Assembly: GCA_026645575.1 (NCBI GenBank) | Contig: JAPKMW010000071.1 | Coordinates: 1-61,819, forward strand | Direction of reading: 5' to 3' | Length of the DNA stretch: 61,819 nt | DNA from: Caldilineaceae bacterium | GTDB taxonomy: Bacteria > Chloroflexota > Anaerolineae > Caldilineales > Caldilineaceae | Shown here: piece after piece, positions 1-8,600 of the stretch | Numbering within the stretch: the first letter of the stretch is position 1 | Layout: each line of letters starts with the position of its first letter | The notes under the pieces: model-generated | Databases searched by the model: none | What the model saw: only the letters and a program-made list of their open reading frames with translations | What the model was told of the DNA's origin: nothing | Position numbers and translations under genes: made by a program

Positions 1-53
1 CTTTCAACCCGATTAGTTCGATCACGGCTTGTCAAATTTGACCTCTGGCTCAT
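1..53 (-). CDS. Possible start of the T-box-controlled gene (partial, runs off the left edge)
   Basis: On the minus strand an ATG at 53 opens a frame without stop to the window edge, about 17 codons. A weak Shine-Dalgarno-like AAGGT lies just upstream. It is the first candidate start after the T-box terminator, so it could be the regulated gene (an aminoacyl-tRNA synthetase, amino acid biosynthesis or transport gene by T-box precedent). The fragment is too short to recognise, and the real start may lie outside the window. Confidence 0.2.
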   Translation of the reverse strand, partial: MSQRSNLTSRDRTNRVE

Positions 54-61
54 TTGACCTT

Positions 62-131
62 ATTGAGAGATTGAGAGATAAAGAGATTATGTCCAGAGGT
101 AGACTGAATCTCTTTATCTCTCAATCTCTTA
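62..131. repeat. Inverted repeat built from GAGAGAT-type heptamers
   Basis: A 23-24 bp arm (63-86, words GAGAGAT, TGAGAGA, TAAAGAG) is followed by its near-perfect reverse complement at about 108-131. It can fold into a long hairpin. The architecture matches the other heptamer-word hairpins in the window, although the word differs. It lies between the T-box terminator and the downstream gene, so it would be in that gene's 5' leader. Confidence 0.7.
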
Positions 132-170
132 ATCTCCACTGTAACTCATTGGAGCAGAAAACTGGGCAAC

Positions 171-248
171 AAAAAACCTCGTCGCCATATCGCTCTTCTG
201 CTCGCCCGTTCAGCCGAACATACAGAAAATAGATATGGGGACGAGGTC
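171..248 (-). terminator. T-box intrinsic terminator
   Basis: Arms at 232-247 and 176-191 (minus-strand ACCTCGTCCCCATATC against GATATGGCGACGAGGT) form a 16 bp stem with one mismatch. TTTTTTG follows at 176-170. The 5' arm starts directly after the T-box sequence, the normal geometry for mutually exclusive terminator and antiterminator. Confidence 0.85.
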
Positions 249-339
249 TGCATCATGCAACCCCGCGGTGCCACCCCGCTTAGACTGGCGCACCCCCTTT
301 CCGGTCAATCAAAAACAGCCGGAAAATAAAAAAATCCCT

Positions 340-366
340 GTATGAAACAAGGATTTCCGCCAGTCT
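340..366 (-). terminator. Terminator-like hairpin inside the T-box leader
   Basis: On the minus strand AAATCCTTGT, a short TTCAT loop and ACAGGGATTT are followed by TTTTATTTT. This resembles an intrinsic terminator sitting inside the Stem III region, upstream of the T-box proper. It may simply be the upper part of Stem III. Confidence 0.4.
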
Positions 367-448
367 CACTCTTCGAGAACGGGAAACTCACTTTCCGATT
401 CTCAGCGCCCAAATAACGGTGGCGTTTCCGGAACCAGCTACTGAATAA

Positions 449-540
449 TTAATGGAGAATGGAGAATTTTTAATTATTAATGACAGTTCGACCAAGCATT
501 AACAATTAAGTATTTTCCATTGACAATTAATTATTGTTCA
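449..540. repeat. AATGGAG/AATTAAT heptamer repeat inside the T-box leader
   Basis: The stretch contains AATGGAG twice, then AATTTTT and AATTATT, then ATTAACA, ATTAAGT, ATTTTCC, ATTGACA and ATTAATT in near 7 bp phase, with the two halves roughly inverted (CCATT against AATGG). It is AT-rich compared with its surroundings. It separates Stem I from the rest of the T-box and looks inserted. Confidence 0.6.
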
Positions 541-705
541 AGGTTCAACTCCCTGGCCCATTCACAGGCTGCGCTGCTGTCTTCTTTACACCACTGTGGA
601 TCGCTCCTGTTGATCAGGATTGACCCAACCTGAGAAGACTCTCTGAAGACCGCTTTGCCGGCTACTACTCCAGTTCATCGTTGTTGGCTATAAAAGTTGA
701 AAGAG

Positions 706-734
706 ACTATAGCATAGTTTGCAGGAAATGTCAA
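706..734 (-). promoter_or_regulatory. Sigma70-type promoter of the T-box transcript
   Basis: Minus strand TTGACA (734-729), a 17 bp spacer and TATAGT (711-706). It is near-consensus and predicts a start near 699, just before the T-box Stem I. Confidence 0.8.
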
Positions 735-752
735 GAGGCAAAAAATGCGTTT

Positions 753-781
753 TTGACCAGCGGGCGAGAATTGTTTATACT
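753..781 (+). promoter_or_regulatory. Promoter candidate for the M1 peptidase gene
   Basis: TTGACC (753-758), a 17 bp spacer and TATACT (776-781). It is divergent from the T-box promoter, with only about 20 bp between the two -35 boxes. The leader to the start at 897 would be about 110 nt. Confidence 0.65.
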
Positions 782-896
782 GACCGCCACGCGTTATTAT
801 ACTAACGAGCAGCACCGGAAGTAACCTAGTATGTCTGTAAAAAGTGTTACTTCCTGGCGCTTGTCGGTATATAGACAGAAAGGGCAATAGCTCCCG

Positions 897-2348
897 ATGA
901 AACCAAACGTTCATTATAGTCTACTGGCAGTGACAATGTTCCTCTGGCTTACCGCCTGCCAGCCGTTGATTGTTGATCCACGCGCAAAAGCTGAAACTAC
1001 AGTTGTCGAAACCCCTGCACCCGTGACACCGGAAGAAACCGGCGCCGATGGCTTGGGCGACCCGCTCTATCCACAACTGGGCAATGGTGGCTATGATGTT
1101 CAACACTATACCATTGACCTCACCGTCGATATGGCGAGCAGCGCCATTACCGGCACAACCACGATTGCCGCCCTCCCCACCGAACCGTTGACCCGCTTTA
1201 ACCTGGATCTCGTTGGCCTGACCGTTGACCGCGTCAGCGTCAACGACGAATCCGCCACCTTTACCCGTACCGACCATGAGTTGGTTATTACACCGGCGAC
1301 TACACTCGCAACCGATCAACCCTTCACCGCCGCCATCACCTATGGCGGCATCCCGGAGCCGGTCTCTGATCCGGGGGTGCCCTTTGAAGCAGTCGGTTGG
1401 CTCGATTATGACGAGGATGGCATCTATGTGTTGAGCGAACCATCAGGCGCCATGTCCTGGTACCCGGTCAACAACCACCCGCTCGACAAAGCGACCTACA
1501 CCTTTCGCATCACTGCGCCGAAACCCTATGTGGTGGCGGCCAATGGGCTGCTGGTTGATGAAATTGATCAAGGTGACAGCCGCACCTTTGTCTGGGAAGC
1601 CGGCGACCCGATGGCGAGCTATCTCGCCACCATCAACATTGCCGAGTTTGACGTGATCCGTGAAGAAGGGCCGGATGGCTTGCCGATTATCAACTTTTTT
1701 CCACCGGAACGCAGCCGGTGGCTTCAGCGCGATTTTGCCCCTACCGCCGAGATGATTGACTACTACAGCGAACTGATTGGCCCCTACCCCTTCGAGAGCT
1801 ACGGGGCGGTTGTCATGAATGTCCCCTTTGGTGGCGCACTGGAAACGCAGACCCGCCCGGTCTTTGGCCGCATGGCAACCATCGAGATGATCGTCGCCCA
1901 TGAACTGGCCCACCAGTGGTTTGGCAATAGCGTCAGTCTCGCCAATTGGCAGGACATTTGGCTCAACGAAGGCTTTGCCACCTATTTGCATCACCTCTGG
2001 ACTGAACACACGAAGGGTAAAACCATCTTTGACGCCACCATGCGCGGCATCTACACGACCATGAAGCTGCGCCGGATGCCCCCGCCCGGCAACCCCGATC
2101 TGGAAGATCTCTTCAGCCCCAGCGTCTATGAACGGGGCGCGTGGACACTCCATGCGCTCCGTCTCCAAGTAGGTGACGATACCTTTTTTCAAATCCTGCG
2201 CACCTACTACGAGCGCTTCCAAAACAGCAACGCCACCACAGAAGACTTTATCGCCGTCGCTGAGGAAGTGAGCGGCCAGTCATTGGGAGATCTCTTCCAA
2301 GCATGGCTTTACGATGAAGCGGTACCGGATGTGCCGGGGCTGGAATAG
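897..2348 (+). CDS. M1 family metallopeptidase, lipoprotein
   Basis: A 483-residue zinc aminopeptidase-type protein. The N-terminus is a lipoprotein signal with lipobox LTAC (Cys21), so it is probably anchored outside the membrane. Residues 60-250 resemble the M1 N-terminal beta domain. FGGALETQT at 311-319 occupies the place of the GxMEN substrate motif. The zinc site is HELAHQW (His335, Glu336, His339) plus Glu358 in WLNEGFATY, and Tyr411 in VYERGAW is the likely transition-state tyrosine. It stops soon after the catalytic domain and lacks the ERAP-like C-terminal domain, as in short M1 proteins. Substrate is unknown; a role in extracellular peptide use is inferred. It stands alone, ending in a heptamer hairpin. 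Confidence 0.9.
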   Translation: MKPNVHYSLLAVTMFLWLTACQPLIVDPRAKAETTVVETPAPVTPEETGADGLGDPLYPQLGNGGYDVQHYTIDLTVDMASSAITGTTTIAALPTEPLTRFNLDLVGLTVDRVSVNDESATFTRTDHELVITPATTLATDQPFTAAITYGGIPEPVSDPGVPFEAVGWLDYDEDGIYVLSEPSGAMSWYPVNNHPLDKATYTFRITAPKPYVVAANGLLVDEIDQGDSRTFVWEAGDPMASYLATINIAEFDVIREEGPDGLPIINFFPPERSRWLQRDFAPTAEMIDYYSELIGPYPFESYGAVVMNVPFGGALETQTRPVFGRMATIEMIVAHELAHQWFGNSVSLANWQDIWLNEGFATYLHHLWTEHTKGKTIFDATMRGIYTTMKLRRMPPPGNPDLEDLFSPSVYERGAWTLHALRLQVGDDTFFQILRTYYERFQNSNATTEDFIAVAEEVSGQSLGDLFQAWLYDEAVPDVPGLE

Positions 2349-2350
2349 AC

Positions 2351-2402
2351 AAGTTACGAGTTACGAGTTACGAATTACAGCGCCGTAATTCGTAACTCGT
2401 AA
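2351..2402. repeat. TTACGAG heptamer hairpin
   Basis: TTACGAG, TTACGAG, TTACGAA, TTAC, then after a 6 nt GC-rich loop the complementary GTAATTCGTAACTCGTAA. The paired arms are 2361-2378 and 2385-2402 (18 bp, perfect). It lies directly after the M1 stop and 30 bp before the next start, so it could act as a terminator-like structure, though it lacks a T-run. Confidence 0.8.
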
Positions 2403-2433
2403 CTTCTACAAATACCATTCACAGGAGAAACCA

Positions 2434-3345
2434 ATGCAAAAAGATGTTCTAGAAAAAGTGGAGTCCTTTGCCTTTGATCGTGACGCCGCCAAGAGCGAAA
2501 CCATTTTTGATTATGGCTCCGGCGAAGAGTATCCCGACCAGCTTTACGAGTACACGGGGATTGCCACCGGCGTCAACGGCTTTGAAAGCATCACCCCCGC
2601 CCATCTCGACCAGTTTCACGAGCAGGGCTATCTGGTGGTGCATAACGCCTTTACGCCGACGGAAGTGCAGGATGCGATGGATGGCCTCTTCCACCTGATC
2701 TCCGGCCAAAATCCCGACTATCATGGCTTGATGTTTGAAAAGAAGGCGAAGGGCATCAACGTGAAGGCATTGCCAGCGGAACAACGCCAGGATTATATTC
2801 GCAAGTTTATGTGGTTTGTCGATTATGAGACGCGCCTCAAAGCGATGGCCGAACACCCCAAAATGCTGCGGCTGGTGCAACAGATGATTGGTGACACGCC
2901 AGTACTGCACCAGGACATGGCGCTGATTAAACCGCCGCGCATTGGTCGCGAAAAGCCCTGGCACCAGGATCACGCCTATTTTGACATGCCAGTGAATACG
3001 CCGATCGTTGGCGTCTGGATTGCGCTGGATGAAGCGACCACCGAGAACGGCTGCATGGTCATCTACCCCGGCTCGCACCGCCAGGGGCCGGTGGTCCACT
3101 TCCAACGCCGCGACTGGCAGATCTGTGACACGCACACCCGCCAACAAGAGGTGCTCGCCGTCCCCCTCAAACCGGGTGGCGCCCTCTTCTTCCACAGCCT
3201 GATCCACCACGGCACCCCCGCCAACAACAGCACCCTCCGCCGCCGCGCCGTCCAATTCCACTACCTCCCCCAAGGCGCCGTCAAAAGCAGCAAAGAAGAA
3301 CGGCTCGCGCTCTTCGGTGAAGAGGGGAAGGATGTGACCTGCTAG
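2434..3345 (+). CDS. Phytanoyl-CoA dioxygenase (PhyH) family protein
   Basis: A 303-residue Fe(II)/2-oxoglutarate-dependent oxygenase. The metal site is visible: His177-x-Asp179 in PWHQDHAYF and a distal His in IHHGTPANN (about 258-259), followed by Arg270/271 (LRRRAVQFHY) for 2-oxoglutarate binding. AGGAGAAACC precedes the start. PhyH proteins hydroxylate small hydrophobic or metabolite substrates; the substrate here cannot be told. Several genes nearby of the catabolic type (FAD oxidoreductase, Gfo/Idh) are common partners of PhyH proteins in environmental Chloroflexota, but they are not in one operon here. The gene runs straight into heptamer array 3343-3425. Confidence 0.9.
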   Translation: MQKDVLEKVESFAFDRDAAKSETIFDYGSGEEYPDQLYEYTGIATGVNGFESITPAHLDQFHEQGYLVVHNAFTPTEVQDAMDGLFHLISGQNPDYHGLMFEKKAKGINVKALPAEQRQDYIRKFMWFVDYETRLKAMAEHPKMLRLVQQMIGDTPVLHQDMALIKPPRIGREKPWHQDHAYFDMPVNTPIVGVWIALDEATTENGCMVIYPGSHRQGPVVHFQRRDWQICDTHTRQQEVLAVPLKPGGALFFHSLIHHGTPANNSTLRRRAVQFHYLPQGAVKSSKEERLALFGEEGKDVTC

Positions 3346-3425
3346 TCTTGAGTCCGTAGTCCTGAGTCCGTAGTCCTGAGTCTTGAGTCCGTAGTCCTGG
3401 GTCCGTAGTCCTGAGTCCAAAGTTC
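3343..3425. repeat. AGTCCNN heptamer array (left)
   Basis: AGTCTTG, AGTCCGT, AGTCCTG, AGTCCGT, AGTCCTG, AGTCTTG, AGTCCGT and so on in perfect 7 bp phase, starting at the PhyH stop codon. The orientation is opposite to the array at 3545-3598, so the two can pair across a roughly 120 bp unique spacer (3426-3544). Confidence 0.9.
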
Positions 3426-3544
3426 TGAGTCGGGCGGTTGTCTACGTCTTTCGTGGCGTAATTAATCGACAAATGCCCCTAGCGCTGCCAACGCAACTGC
3501 GTCATACTAAACTCAGCCATCTAGCAAACAATCAACTATCCGAC

Positions 3545-3598
3545 CCCGGACTTTGGACTACTAGACTCAGGACTTTGGACTACTAGACTCAGGACTAC
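3545..3598. repeat. GGACTNN heptamer array abutting the S23-like gene
   Basis: CGGACTTT, GGACTACTAGACTCA, GGACTTT, GGACTACTAGACTCA, GGACTAC: two 22 bp units made of GGACT words. It ends two bases before the ATG at 3601, leaving no usual Shine-Dalgarno site. Confidence 0.9.
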
Positions 3599-3600
3599 CT

Positions 3601-3963
3601 ATGGCCGCCATCACTCGCTTTGAAGAGATCCAAGCCTGGAAACTCGCCCGTACGTTAACGGTGCATGTATACGAATTGACTAAGCGTGAACCATTTGATC
3701 ACGATTGGAGCCTGAAAAACCAAATTCGCGCTGCGGCTGGCTCGACCATGCACAACATCGCCGAAGGCTTCGATGCCGGCTCAGATACTGAATTCGCACG
3801 CTTTCTGCGCTACACCCGTCGCTCTGCAACTGAAGTTCAATCCGAACTCTACGTTGCCCTTGACCAGCACTACATCACCACCCAAGAATTCACCGAAGTT
3901 TATGATCTCGCCGAACAATGCAAAAAAGCGACCAATGGCCTCATCCGATATTTGAGTCCGTAG
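3601..3963 (+). CDS. Four-helix-bundle protein, S23/Avd-like (TIGR02436-type)
   Basis: A 120-residue helical protein. The opening ITRFEEIQAWKLARTL, the central LKNQIRAAAGSTMHNIAEGF and FARFLRYTRRSATEVQSEL are the hallmarks of the 23S rRNA intervening-sequence-encoded protein family. That family shares the fold of Avd, the accessory protein of diversity-generating retroelements. No reverse transcriptase, variable repeat or rRNA gene is nearby. The gene is tightly enclosed: the ATG follows a GGACT array by two bases and its last codons and stop (L-S-P-stop, AGTCCGTAG) are made of repeat sequence. This suggests that gene and repeats move or expand as one unit. Biochemical function is unknown; basic helices suggest nucleic acid binding. 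Confidence 0.85.
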   Translation: MAAITRFEEIQAWKLARTLTVHVYELTKREPFDHDWSLKNQIRAAAGSTMHNIAEGFDAGSDTEFARFLRYTRRSATEVQSELYVALDQHYITTQEFTEVYDLAEQCKKATNGLIRYLSP

Positions 3964-4049
3964 TCCAGAGTCCAGAGTCCGAAGTCTGGTAGTCCGGATT
4001 TGGACTATGGACTCTGGACTACGGACTCTGGACTACGGACTCTGGACTG
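3952..4049. repeat. GGACTNN/AGTCCNN heptamer hairpin shared by two convergent genes
   Basis: First arm AGTCCGT, AGTCCAG, AGTCCAG, AGTCCGA (3955-3985); second arm GGACTAT, GGACTCT, GGACTAC, GGACTCT, GGACTAC, GGACTCT (about 4003-4048). It supplies the stop codon and the final Ser-Pro of both the S23-like gene (plus) and the CheB gene (minus). Confidence 0.9.
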
Positions 4050-5016
4050 CCCGCCGCACCACCTGGGCGCGCTGTTCGACTTCGTCCGCTTTGGCGGTCA
4101 GGCGTTGGGCCAGGTCGGTGTGGGCGGGGGTGGGAAGTTGTTGGGCCATCTGGCGGAGGAAGAGGGTTTTCTCGTCCAGGGTGCGGACGGCGTTCCAGAG
4201 GCTCGTTTCCACCGCCTCATCGACTTCGGCCAGGAGCGCTTCTTGCGAATAGGCATGGCCGGTGTGACAGCGATACCGGACAATATTCCCCTCTTCGATC
4301 TGTACGAGAACGCCATGACACTCGGGACAGGTGTAGAAGGAGGGTTTGCCTAGCCGCAAGACGCCACTTTGCAGCGCATTATCCTCGAAAGCAATTTTCG
4401 TTTCAATGGCCAGTGCCTCTGACGTAGGCTGTACGCCTTCCTCGGCCAGGGATTCATGAACCAACCGCACCAACACGTCGGCCATCGCTTGCATGGGCAG
4501 CCGGTGCTCCACAGCGACATAGCGTAGCGCACTCTGGGGCATATCCGGGTAGCGCGCCTCTTGCGGTTCCTGCACAATGGCGACGCCGCCCCGATCCTTG
4601 ACAGCCCACAGACCCGCCGTGCCATCATCCAGCAGACCGCTGAGGACAACCCCAATCACCTGGGGGCCAAAGGCATAGGCCGCGGAGCGAAAGAGTGGAT
4701 CAATGGCCGGGCGAAAGTGATTTTCTTTAGGGCCATGGGTCAAACGCATCCACCCCGGCTCGACCAGTAAGTGATGATCCGGCGGCGCCACATAGATATG
4801 ACCGCTACGGATCGGCGCCCGGTCTTCCGCTGGAACCACGGGCAACTGGCTAGCGCGATCCAGAATTTCCGGTAATAGCCCCGGACTTTCAGCGGACATG
4901 TGAACCACCACAAAGAGCGCGGCGGAAAAAGTTGACGGCAGCGCAGCGACTAGCGTCTTCAGCGCCTCAATACTGCCCGCCGAGCCGCCAATCACAATAA
5001 TATCACGCTGTCCCAT
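4033..5016 (-). CDS. Orphan CheB-type protein-glutamate methylesterase with C-terminal zinc-ribbon-like region
   Basis: A 327-residue protein with no receiver domain. The catalytic triad of CheB is present: Ser12 (GGSAGS), His39 (VVHMS) and Asp131 (LDDGTAG), within a domain spanning about 5-190. Residues 228-256 hold CPECH...RYRCHTGH (Cys230, Cys233, Cys250, His254), a probable zinc ribbon, followed by a helical tail. CheB removes methyl or amide groups from chemoreceptor glutamates, but no receptor, CheA or CheW is present here. The large CheB-CheR kinase is divergently placed at 5693, so a non-chemotactic sensory role is inferred. The C-terminal V-Q-S-P-stop is encoded by the heptamer repeat, so the original C-terminus was probably replaced. 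Confidence 0.9.
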   Translation of the reverse strand: MGQRDIIVIGGSAGSIEALKTLVAALPSTFSAALFVVVHMSAESPGLLPEILDRASQLPVVPAEDRAPIRSGHIYVAPPDHHLLVEPGWMRLTHGPKENHFRPAIDPLFRSAAYAFGPQVIGVVLSGLLDDGTAGLWAVKDRGGVAIVQEPQEARYPDMPQSALRYVAVEHRLPMQAMADVLVRLVHESLAEEGVQPTSEALAIETKIAFEDNALQSGVLRLGKPSFYTCPECHGVLVQIEEGNIVRYRCHTGHAYSQEALLAEVDEAVETSLWNAVRTLDEKTLFLRQMAQQLPTPAHTDLAQRLTAKADEVEQRAQVVRRAVQSP

Positions 5017-5692
5017 ACCCCACCCCTATCCCTGGCTCCACACACTTTGTCGTAAGCACACACTTTGTGTCAAACACACTGTTTGTATTAAGCTTTGTCT
5101 ATCGTTTACAAAACAACTGCCTAGCGCAAAAGTAAATACTACTTCGACAACCTTAGACAACAAAAAAGGAAGATCTACAACACAGTATCTACTATTTTTG
5201 ATCTCAAGCAACCTTTCCTGGATACAAAAAAGAGTTACAAATTGGGCATAGGCAATCGTGTACAGGAGAAAAAAGCAATCACTGGCTATTGTAAGGTTTC
5301 TCTCTAAAGGAAAAGCTAGAATATAATATGCTGGAAGCGCCCAAGATAAGTGAGTCTGGCAACGGCACGGCCGTGTAATCGTTGCATAACCTTCGAGTAG
5401 GGTAAGGCCATCACGGCTATAGCGATTGCTCACTTTGGGGATTGTGTTCAGATGTGCTATAAGTGGCTTGTTCTAGCTTTGTCGAATCTAGATAAATTAT
5501 CCTGTTAGGAAGTACGCAGTTGGCCTGTCATTTCGCTCCCCCTGGGCACCCTCCGGTCGGAATGAAAACTGCGTAACGCCTACCTGTTTAGGATTGACGC
5601 ACCGGCTTAGACCTTTGGGTCTCGCAGATCCTAAAGGTCTCTAGCAGCGCATCCGTCTTGCGTAAATTCTACTGTTAGAAGTTGCAAACGTT
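5017..5692. other. Divergent intergenic region with hairpins
   Basis: An AT-rich stretch between the two CheB-type genes. Near 5036-5090, CACACTTTGT and related words recur in loose repeats. TACGCAGTT (5512-5520) pairs with AACTGCGTA (about 5567-5575). At 5610-5645, AGACCTTTGGGTCT and AGATCCTAAAGGTCT form overlapping inverted repeats. Either could be regulatory or decayed repeat elements. I see no convincing gene or clear consensus promoter. Confidence 0.5.
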
Positions 5693-8600
5693 ATGTCGAT
5701 CAACCATACAAACGCAACCGCTGCTGAACAATCAGAGCAGCAGCCAGCCAACGGACCGCCCCCGTCGCGCCTGTCGGTCATCGGCATTGGCGCCTCCGCC
5801 GGCGGTTTGGCAGCACTGCGCGCCTTTTTTGCCGCCTTGCCGGAACGGAGCGGCTTGACCTTTGTGGTAGTCGTTCATCTTTCGCCTGAACATGAGAGCA
5901 TGTTGGCGGCACTGTTACAACCTTACACCACCATGCCGGTGATGCAGGTGACAGCGCGCACTGAGATGAAACCGAACCAGGTCTATGTCATTCCACCGGG
6001 CAAACATCTGGTGGTGACCGATAACTTTCTTGAGTTGACCGATCTTGACCAGACGCGCCAGCGCCAGCCGCAGATCGACGCCTTTTTCCGCTCCCTGACC
6101 GAAAGTCATGGCGACGGCGGCGCGGTCATTCTTTCCGGCTCCGGCAGCGACGGCGCCGTCGGCATCCAGGCGATCAAGGAGAAAGGCGGCCTCATTCTCG
6201 TCCAGGCGCCGGAAGAGGCGGAATATGACGGGATGCCGCGCAGCGCCATCGCCACCGGGTTAGTGGATATCGTAGCGCCGGCGGCCCAGTTGGCAACACA
6301 ACTGGTGGCGGCCAAGCAGACGCACCTCAGCTTCCAACTCCCCGTCGATGGTGAACAGCTCTCCACCGCTGCGCAAAACACCCTGACCCAGCTTCTGGCC
6401 CAACTGCGCCTGCGCACCGGCCACGATTTCAGCGGCTATAAACCGGCTACGATCCTGCGCCGGATTAGCCGCCGTATGCAGCTCACCCAGACCTCCACCC
6501 TCACCGCCTACTTACAGCGGCTCCGGCAGAATACCCATGAGGCCGAGGCGCTCTTTCGCGATCTGCTGATCAATGTCACCGAATTTTTTCGTGACCCCGA
6601 AGCATGGGCGGCGTTGGAGAGTACGATTATTCCCCAACTCTTTGCCGGCAAGGGCCGCGACGACCGCGTCCGCGTCTGGAGCGTCGGTTGCGCCACTGGC
6701 GAGGAAGCTTATTCCATCGCCATGTTGTTGCTCGAATATGCCGATGAACTCGTCGCCCCGCCCGCCATCCAGATCTTTGCCTCGGATCTGGGCAAGACGG
6801 CGCTTGACTTTGCGCGCGAAGGCTGTTACCCCGCCGCCATTGCCGACAGTATTCCTGCGCCCCGGCTGGCCCGCTTCTTTAGCAAAGAAAACAGCCATTA
6901 CCGGGCGCGGCCAGAGTTGAGCGAGGCGATTCTCTTTACCCAGCACAACTTGCTGCAAGCGCCCCCCTTCTCGCGCCTGGATCTGATCCTCTGTCGCAAT
7001 CTGCTCATCTACATTCAGCGCGATCTACAGGAGAAGGTCTTTGAAACCTTCTACTACGCCCTGCGCCCGGAAGGCTACCTCTTCTTGGGCAACGCCGAAT
7101 CTGCCGAGGGCATTACCGATCTCTTTGAAACCCTGGATAAGCGGCGGCGGCTCTACCAACGGCGCCCCCAGCACAAGGCCGCACCTATTTTGCCCTCGCT
7201 GCCCTTGCTGCCCCAGCCAGTGCATGTACCTGCACCGGGAGCAGAGTCGCCGCGCCCCGCCCCGGTCCGGCCGAGTGAAGAACACCACCTCTTGCTGGAG
7301 ACGGTCGCCCCGCCCAGCGTCTTGGTCGATCGCGACTACAATGTGCTGCATCTCTCCGAAACCGCCGGCCGCTATTTGCTCCCCCCTGGCGGGGCGCCGA
7401 CCGTTGAGGTGCTGAAACTGGTGCGCCCGGAACTGCAAAGCGAGTTGCGGGCGGCACTCTTGCACGCCTTTGAGGAGAATCGTGCCGTCGCCACACGGCC
7501 GATCCCCGTGCGCTTTAACGGCGCCGCCCACCCGGTCTACCTCATGGTGCGCCCCCATCAACTGGTCGATGGGCAGATGCGGGCCTTGGTGATCTTCCTG
7601 GAAGATGAGACGCCACTGGCTGATACGTTGGTCGAGGGCAATCTCAGCCAGTCAGAACGGCGCCATTTGGAAGCCGAGTTGCGCAATGTGCAAAGCCGGC
7701 TACAAAGTATGCGTGAGGAGTATGAGACCACGGTCGAAGAACTGCGCGCAGCCAACGAGGAGTTGCAGTCAACCAACGAAGAGTACAAGTCCACGCTGGA
7801 AGAGTTGGAGACGAGCAAGGAAGAGCTACAGTCGGTCAATGAAGAGCTGCAAACGATCAACCAGGAACTCAAAAACAAGATCGACGAGGTGACGCACGCC
7901 CACAACGATGTGCAGAATCTCTTTATCGCCACCGATATTGCTACCCTCTTTCTGGATCGCGAGTTGCGGGTCAAGCGCTATACGCCGCGCGCCGCCGATC
8001 TCTTTAACCTCATGCCGACAGACCGGGGGCGCCCCATTACCCATCTCCGCACCACGTTGCGCTACGAGCAACTAGAGGGGGATGCCCAACGGGTGCTGGC
8101 GCACTTGACACCAGTGGAGCGGGAGGTGCAAAGCCAGGATGAGCGCTGGTTCCTGGTGTGCAGCCGCCCCTACCGCACCCAGGAGGATAAAATCGATGGT
8201 GTGGTGATCACCTTTATCGACATCACCGCCAACAAAGCCAACGAACTGGCGCTACGCAACGCCAAGGAGTATGCCGAGTCGATTGTCCATACCATTCCCG
8301 ACGCCCTGCTGGTGCTTGATCCGGATCTGCGCGTGCAGATGGCAAACGACGCGTTCTATGAGATTTTCCAGGTTCAGCACGCAGCAACCGAGGGCCGGCT
8401 CATCTATGAATTGGGCAACGGCCAGTGGAATATTCCGGCCCTGCGCACGCTATTGGAAGAGATCCTGCCGGAAAACAAGGTCTTCCTCGGCTACGAAGTG
8501 GAACACACCTTTGAACAAATCGGGCAACGCACCATGCTGGTCAATGGTCGCCGACTGGATCATGTCCAACTGATTCTGCTGGCGATCACAGACATCACCG

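Larger units (their letters stand above)
171..700 (-). ncRNA. T-box riboswitch leader
   Basis: Read on the minus strand, 281-261 is GGGGTGGCACCGCGGGG, matching the T-box consensus that pairs with the tRNA acceptor end. It is followed at 248-171 by a strong hairpin and T-run. Further upstream, about 680-545, is a Stem I-like region: AACTGG at its base pairs with CCAG..AGTT, with an AGTAG element near the specifier loop and an AGAGAG element on the 5' arm. Stem III-like pairing is GACTGGCG with CGCCAGTC around 361-365 and 281-290. The specifier region reads GUGAAUGGGC, compatible with UGG (Trp) or AUG (Met), and I cannot decide which. Uncharged tRNA binding would favour antitermination and expression of the gene leaving the window at position 1. 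Confidence 0.85.

Noticed and set aside
1443..2222. Antisense frame opposite the M1 peptidase
   Set aside because: It lacks any recognisable motif and mirrors codon bias of the real gene.
2449..3420. Long antisense open frame opposite the PhyH gene
   Set aside because: It is a shadow frame. The plus-strand protein has the full Fe/2-oxoglutarate motif set, and the antisense start lies in heptamer repeat DNA.
3601..3963. Diversity-generating retroelement (Avd-like protein)
   Set aside because: No reverse transcriptase, template repeat or variable C-type lectin gene is found in the window, so only the Avd-like fold similarity is kept.
5026..5433. Minus-strand open frame of 135 codons between the CheB genes
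   Set aside because: It has no ribosome site or domain-like composition, its start overlaps probable promoter sequence, and its end translates low-complexity repeats. I treat it as noncoding.
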